A DNA stretch of 22,510 nt from a virus. The notes beneath the pieces were generated by a model that was not told the origin of the DNA, made no database searches, and saw nothing but the letters and a program-made list of their open reading frames with translations. The DNA is taken from positions 1-22,510 of the IMG/VR virus record IMGVR_UViG_3300020451_000667, one strand, 5' to 3'. Of the stretch, positions 21,701-22,510 are shown piece after piece. The translations under genes were made by a program, and so were the position numbers. Position 1 is the stretch's first letter, and each line of letters opens with the position of its first letter.

Positions 21701-22510
21701 ACTTTGTAATAGGTTTCAGTTAAAAGACCAACTCTAACCCTTTCGACCATTGATACAGGGCCATATGCTCTAGATAAGTTTTCAAATGGTTCTTGAAATA
21801 GTGTTTTATTTTCAAGATCCATTGGATCACCTTGAATTGCCTCAACTATAATGTCACGAGTTTTTCTGTAATTAGCATCTGACGGTGCAATTACATAATC
21901 GGCAGGTCTGACAATATCTACTTCTTCGTTATATAATGATTTAAATAGTAATTTAAATGACTCGTCAGTTCCTCTAGAGTTATAAAAATCTTTTGAGTGA
22001 CGAATAAATTGTGGTTGATTTAATGCAGGGGATAAATCTTTTTGAAAACCAGGTAAAAATTGTTTTTTAGACTTCTTTAAAAATTCTTCTAAAAATAAAT
22101 TACTTAAATTATGAACCTGACCACCACTTGTTCCAACACCAACTGCATGAGTTCCTGCGTTGGATGATGAAAATACAAATTCCTCTGGTTCATCAGGATT
22201 ACTAAAAGAAGTAATACCACTAAATCCACGAATACATCCAGTAAATGAATTTGTTGTCAATCCAGTATATGTAATTATTTCATCATCTATTTTCAGTAAA
22301 CCATAATTATCTGGAAATCCTGTTGTATCCTTTACAGATATAGTTTGATCAAATTGGCCAACAGCACCTGAGAGGGTCGTAAAACCGACTAGAGTGCCTG
22401 ATTTATTTAATTGTATGTAAGAGTCTAGATTATTGATTATATCAATCGGGCCACCTTGATATTCTTGCCCTTGATAGTATGCACTTAAAAATTCACCGAC
22501 TAAAGGGCTA
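9712..22510 (-). CDS. Giant gp7-like baseplate wedge protein, N-terminus beyond window
   Basis: The frame is open without a stop from 9714 to the right edge: 4265 codons plus one base. The TTG at 22260 is not a convincing start, because the 83 codons upstream continue in frame and read as structured protein (FLSAYYQGQEYQ, GFPDNYGLLKIDDEIITYTG). No ATG occurs among them. A segment at 21910-22008 (FIRHSKDFYNSRGTDESF ... LYNEEVDIV) resembles, from memory, the DFYSTKG...LYNEEVEI stretch near the C-terminus of T4 gp7. A second segment at about 14836-14950 (AIKSRVFMEKWKDIVNTL, then HTAGFQKF) resembles a later gp7 part with KSN...RW...HPVGF. Between them, about 2,300 residues hold a YHYH-like domain (18390-18720), a possible cupredoxin-like segment (16280-16550) and H-x-F-x-T-G-D repeats. 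After them come a three-copy module (13375-14520) and GxGY motifs up to the C-terminus. Its place directly before gene 8 matches T4 gene 7, the wedge initiator (1032 residues). It is certainly a structural gene; the gp7 assignment is probable. Confidence 0.9.
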   Translation of the reverse strand, partial: SPLVGEFLSAYYQGQEYQGGPIDIINNLDSYIQLNKSGTLVGFTTLSGAVGQFDQTISVKDTTGFPDNYGLLKIDDEIITYTGLTTNSFTGCIRGFSGITSFSNPDEPEEFVFSSSNAGTHAVGVGTSGGQVHNLSNLFLEEFLKKSKKQFLPGFQKDLSPALNQPQFIRHSKDFYNSRGTDESFKLLFKSLYNEEVDIVRPADYVIAPSDANYRKTRDIIVEAIQGDPMDLENKTLFQEPFENLSRAYGPVSMVERVRVGLLTETYYKVSIDASFGTGSSDELLYGNFAVHANSRNVGAVGAAQTFIDVDSTIGFPDNGTLTFKYQNGTTGVCTYSNTNVTQFLGISTTGITTTIKDATPIRQNTYVYALGQANSTAGVTTDGIRCRITGVLGGIELPNTFYQRTGAKVKLKSLGKIAKVTDFQSNNWLFNIQPKYNVDTITLQDASGPTYEVTTKDFHRIRINDTISVQTSTGDLTGSYVVTDVLSDEAGSQPNKIRMQGSAISDLTAVLSIRKLLSKPNSDGSSVDNNQQHLNNFTANIQNIYMEEVGYAHTLSKLKNLIASNSLPTYGSDHKLNPSTQKITLSGTFNGGDTTIAITSGDNDHNFFSGDAIYYTPQKDDDGGITSFLFSEGLYFVERVDKNNIKLAKSRSNLYNGNYQKISETTVTTTITNNTFEKYEFHRKIIQPQKLFREIDMPVYDGKKYKTRIGYNGILINGVEVLSYKSQDLCYYGDIKSIDVTGGGRKYDVINPPQLAINDGVGAGATGYVATRGSLQEILIEDPGFDYLDIPKVSISGGNGSGAVAECKMVTVPHQVVFNSGSGSQTIVVKGSDDFNVGFLTYHKFRNHEQVIYDTFGEKALAGLSTGAVYYVNTSTPTGMTEIDTWVGYAGNTWYPQKTIRLHRNLDEAVIGINTIAFTAAGEGNHQFRSFKGKLQVGNINVLESGDGYENKLKTCEPTGINTALDRITISNHDYKTGEIVAYTPDSGGTAIEGLSSDKKYYVSVIDENTFKLSNVGVGTTAKDFYFKTKQYQRLNSIGVGTHSFNYDPIIVKVEGIVGISSIEGNTFQCVPQPLFRGEVTSVHLTNGGVGYGASEILNFNRQPRIDLYSGISGELLPVVANGQIIDVAIQNRGQSYNTPPSISVTGIGTGAELVPELVDGEIRSIKIIKAGVGYGASTTSLNVISAGEFAIFNVNLKTWQVNEVKKNFTNIDSSDVFIEKPTQLSRELQCSHAYVPRGLRKVLYQNNSDGDPLVGTRDLSLSSGVEQNRTQHSPIIGWSYDGLPIYGPYAYEKSTGGSVVQLNSGYSVDLKTNRPPTSIFPQEFFIEDFTWDSNTDETYLDENNGRYGVTPEYPNGTYAYFATLESTVTSDSSDPFNNFKKPKFPYLIGENFNGQPNEFNFLSKSNQDEINLNETGWVRNTEPYELLQDDSSYDYVSQSYKYVTQEGSIVYASEGSVEKIGIVTGGSSYQVGDKLVFEEKVAENFETVGKVSRVTGPGIGTISVTNTKLQNVEFYPADERGRFVGVHTDPLNLQNGDKVFVSGMSTTSSRLGQKTYSIGITSSKLLLSEDIPKVSVTGLVTFFSVQGKLPSPNSNLNSLNLRENDILKVGIGTQLETVKLLNIDSANSRIRVLRNQNGLDDSTGVGATHAIGTAIEEDPRKFKIDVGFTTTFDNEVNFEYYFNPVESVGVGTTAGPGIGTTATISNPAGGRSSIFLPTRSIFLPNHKFKTGDQVTYHRNSGNPIGIATNRARANLFASGNNLVNLGANHNTEFMPLFVAKLSDDLIGLSTVRIGVGTTGGGIDPEDVFTGVGHTIKQQSLVYFTGIGTGTYHSFRRKYNDTVTGSIEKNLITVSTASSHGLGHNDKVFLSVNAGITTTVPVKYNKANRKLIARTLDFTASGITTSGSIINDPGSIEIAGHEMTTGQRVILTANTEIAGLTNDEEYFVYVVDKDKIKLCANRFQTKQSRPKFVTVGSAGTGGVFNLVNPPLEFYKNGTVVFDLSDSSLSYIKITDTLPAFDLELYTDYNFIHEYTSNEQSSTFNVSRSGTVGIDGKLTLTYNQNTPRILYYNLVANTSSDNPDINKELVLDREIIGNNSILFKDSRYAGQFNILANSTNTFTYDLDRFPEEESYTSSSTTILSYNTTSKTAYGPIAAVSLSEKGKGYTRLPGVSTVTSDTGTGAILEASSTSIGVPQTTKIDNIGFDYPSDFTLRPQSKLPQIIKISALSGLKRVGITSYGKGYNHPPTLVVLDGLTRQKDNDVDLVYNLTTPDTPGYVDIIENTYGLSNVSPIIVPVNNPNGIRVTNLVYDSSTETVAATLKVAYSLAPEFPIEVGDKLLVENASVGVGSTGKGYNSDQYDFRTFEVTQVHQNLGNVGIVTYSMAGLVASGEIPGTFDTTISSAILVRERDFPQFSPELQPNTFNTKETLTSETSVGPVSGVVAEYDPASQWLTIEAASDFEVGKLIESTVTGAKGTVSDIILTFDTNFLVDYFSMVNNGWEYETGFLSNVLQVTHDNEYYQRFAYAIKSRVFMEKWKDIVNTLTHTAGFQKFSNLQLESTLPVAQKASLVVGTAGTVTGVIDLQGFESLHEVDNFDLATENLKSRSPASGNLSDEITFQNRILIDYAESVGNRVITIDNISDQFNDLPRTTAFSEVGRFAIAGNKENRFMVYVKDSLFEGERQLMMVNALFDPVSGQSMINQYGQVDTVRDLGSMDSTVDGTEAVLNFFPNKSEFNNYNVTTLSYNLNELVGSGTTQIVGLSTSIVNRSNPGIGTTALVHIGAATTLAGSSHAGDEVEVIIATVGTSSTDGGVFNTGLGTARSDELYNPRSAKMIVSVATSEGTVEYNELSMIMHQNPVGLGSTVAFEQYGQLTIHNRRDSLAAEPLGTFRPHIVGLGSTAQIKVGFTPRAGIATAYINSITIGISSETRVGLGTLPLKNGALIAQSSTIPSRSAPFPVGVGSYSEEFDAAYALVQVKDTTNDRYEFSEIMMIDDDTRVFMTEYGNIITGASVNANATGIGTIGGRRDGSDCFTEISYVPNANTAVEVKTFIHALKVHEDNNTNKIELQSGSIQTKFDVYEGTFFGSKTGFPILNETNQVFKKDFDGSSTDIVNLTNNTISIPNHFFVTGEEVEYSIKQPIVGCTTTGVGATTDSIGIAASTFVIPTGIVTVSYIPDKAFIIKVSDSLVKLAASAENALKSIAVPLDFTAVGIGSSHSLISKNQNTRALIAIDNIIQSPIVGTGVTSSLTADFAKSEIIMSTSGITSFFAGDVIKVGVDTTGSEMMKVISVNHAGVANAIRVHRQWMGTKLLDHNNKDLIEKMSGNYNIVDSTVNFIEAPKGGRPIGVGSTGLPSMDRDFTGITTTSSFSGRIFNRSGLAGGNIDAYSRNYSIDDISQEFTGQKEVFTLKSDKQNITGIATNLGIVMINGILQGAGDLNDYTLSEVSGITSITFTGSKASVASDVNTASVPVGGIIISVGSSEGFGYQALVSAGATIDFDNAGKVKTVSIGNSGSGYRILPGPVGMGTTSITGVGIATVVNVAVATSTTGVPVLYNIGTAAVHNGRIVSIAVTNTGSIPGIGTNNPILAGTNVGYGASTFTAIIDKPLPYQDIPLWYENTHFNPVGGGGSQARANITVGVGTTGIGSVIDFEITNTGYGYGIGHTLTVPTFRSAPVGTSTDKPVSAYAIPVDDPSKPFKPFQITIQKVHYDEFNMWTMGELQALDDFSNLFNGTRKSFPLTVAGEAFAIQARTGSNIVVQNTIILTINDVLQVPGEGYEFNGGGTITFTEAPNATDVMRMFFYRGTGGADVVDRDIIETVKVGDDLQLGYNPTYNTRTFIEFPRAVHEIKSSDTVVTNQYYGRGLGDSDTETRPVKWYRQLEDRFIDGKIVRKDRPLYEPKLFPTAYLIQPIGVGQTEIFIDSCKPFFNPENENPSDRGFQKEIQIVNASSEYEFLAGAAATAIVSIANTVSFFSITDGGDGYTSVPEVRIQQPISIGGTPFVGIGTTATAIATATVTNGSISSITVGINSGIVGTGYTSAAPPQVLIAPPTYVREENSIDLYEGDFGVITGVGICSNISRINGVAIGVGTALVFDLFIPKDSPLRDSNINSPNAITRSGIQTGYYFTVSNSNLGSGVTAVSMTSSIGYVGVGTTALDNIYEVSHHVGVTTVSFGQSTTEEATRVFCKVLDWHGLQNTVGYSTLNQGLSTSFIGDFSWGRLQLNDRQLAQAYTVNTTNGVTGIKTGPQIKRKAALKSENYVV
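13375..14520 (-). repeat. Three diverged copies of a 70-80-residue module
   Basis: Three segments of the giant protein share one layout: a strand with VYVKD / VSVATSEG / VQVKDTT, then a hydrophobic strand (ERQLMMVNAL / YNELSMIMHQN / FSEIMMIDDD), then a Tyr-Gly turn (NQYGQV / EQYGQL / TEYGNI), then a closing strand (AVLNFFPNK / AQIKVGFTP / TEISYVPNA). The approximate positions are 14308-14520, 13772-14012 and 13375-13597. They are spaced about 508 and 415 nt apart. Residue identity is low but the order of landmarks is the same, as expected of an old tandem duplication of a beta-sandwich unit. Confidence 0.65.
18390..18720 (-). other. YHYH-like domain inside the giant protein
   Basis: The minus strand encodes GWSYDGLPIYGPYAY (18631-18675) and, about 50 residues later, LDENNGR followed by TPEYPNGTYAYF (18421-18486). 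These are the spaced landmarks of the YHYH protein family (GWxYDGxPIYGPYGY; LDECNGxxxxTPEYPxGTYHYH). The family's name motif is replaced by YAYF (18421-18432), and the usual Cys of LDEC is Asn. The histidines that might bind a ligand or metal are therefore missing, so a purely structural role is likely. The family's function is not established. Confidence 0.75.

Noticed and set aside
10201-22180. Recurring ccaacacc/ccaatacc words as a DNA repeat or CRISPR-like array
   Set aside because: The spacing is irregular, there are no constant-length spacers, and each copy encodes an in-frame GVGT/GIGT peptide, so it is protein-level repetition.

Overview
The window is one contiguous minus-strand block of tail and baseplate structural genes from a T4-like myovirus. 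It most likely comes from a marine cyanophage or a close relative infecting another marine bacterium. Three things support this. The sequence is visibly AT-rich with A/T-ending codons (GC was not counted). The 526-residue protein carries the conserved end motifs of T4 baseplate wedge protein gp8. Its neighbours are very long proteins full of GxG, GxGY and GVGTT motifs, a style I know from cyanomyovirus virion proteins. There is no tRNA, rRNA, integrase, transposase, CRISPR or metabolic gene. All large plus-strand ORFs are shadows of minus-strand genes.

In transcription order (right to left): (1) 22510 to 9712 is a giant virion protein of at least 4265 residues whose start lies beyond the right edge. 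Two separated segments resemble the C-terminal part of T4 gp7, the wedge initiator, and about 2,300 residues between them carry a YHYH-like domain and many repeats. (2) A 28-bp gap holds the only good promoter candidate, a T4-type late -10 element. (3) 9683 to 8103 is gp8, enlarged relative to T4. (4) 8096 to 366 is a 2576-residue DUF4815-type structural protein. (5) 366 to 139 is a 75-residue protein with a clean C-terminal coiled coil, coupled to its upstream neighbour by TAATG. (6) 149 to beyond position 1 is the N-terminus of another, probably structural, protein. It overlaps the preceding gene by 11 nt and has a strong Shine-Dalgarno sequence.

The order giant-gp8 matches T4 genes 7-8, so these products probably build the baseplate wedge and its periphery. 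The DUF4815 protein sits where T4 has genes 9 to 11. Gaps of 28, 6, -1 and -11 nt imply one late transcription unit with local translational coupling. There is no intergenic stretch over 300 bases.

The most interesting object is the giant protein. It looks like a gp7 homologue split by a huge insertion, with a degenerate YHYH domain (YAYF in place of YHYH), a possible cupredoxin-like segment, about seven copies of an H-x-F-x-T-G-D module, three copies of a 70-80-residue module, and about a dozen GxGY motifs. Some of these modules recur in gp8 and the DUF4815 protein. All family assignments are from memory of motifs and were not searched.
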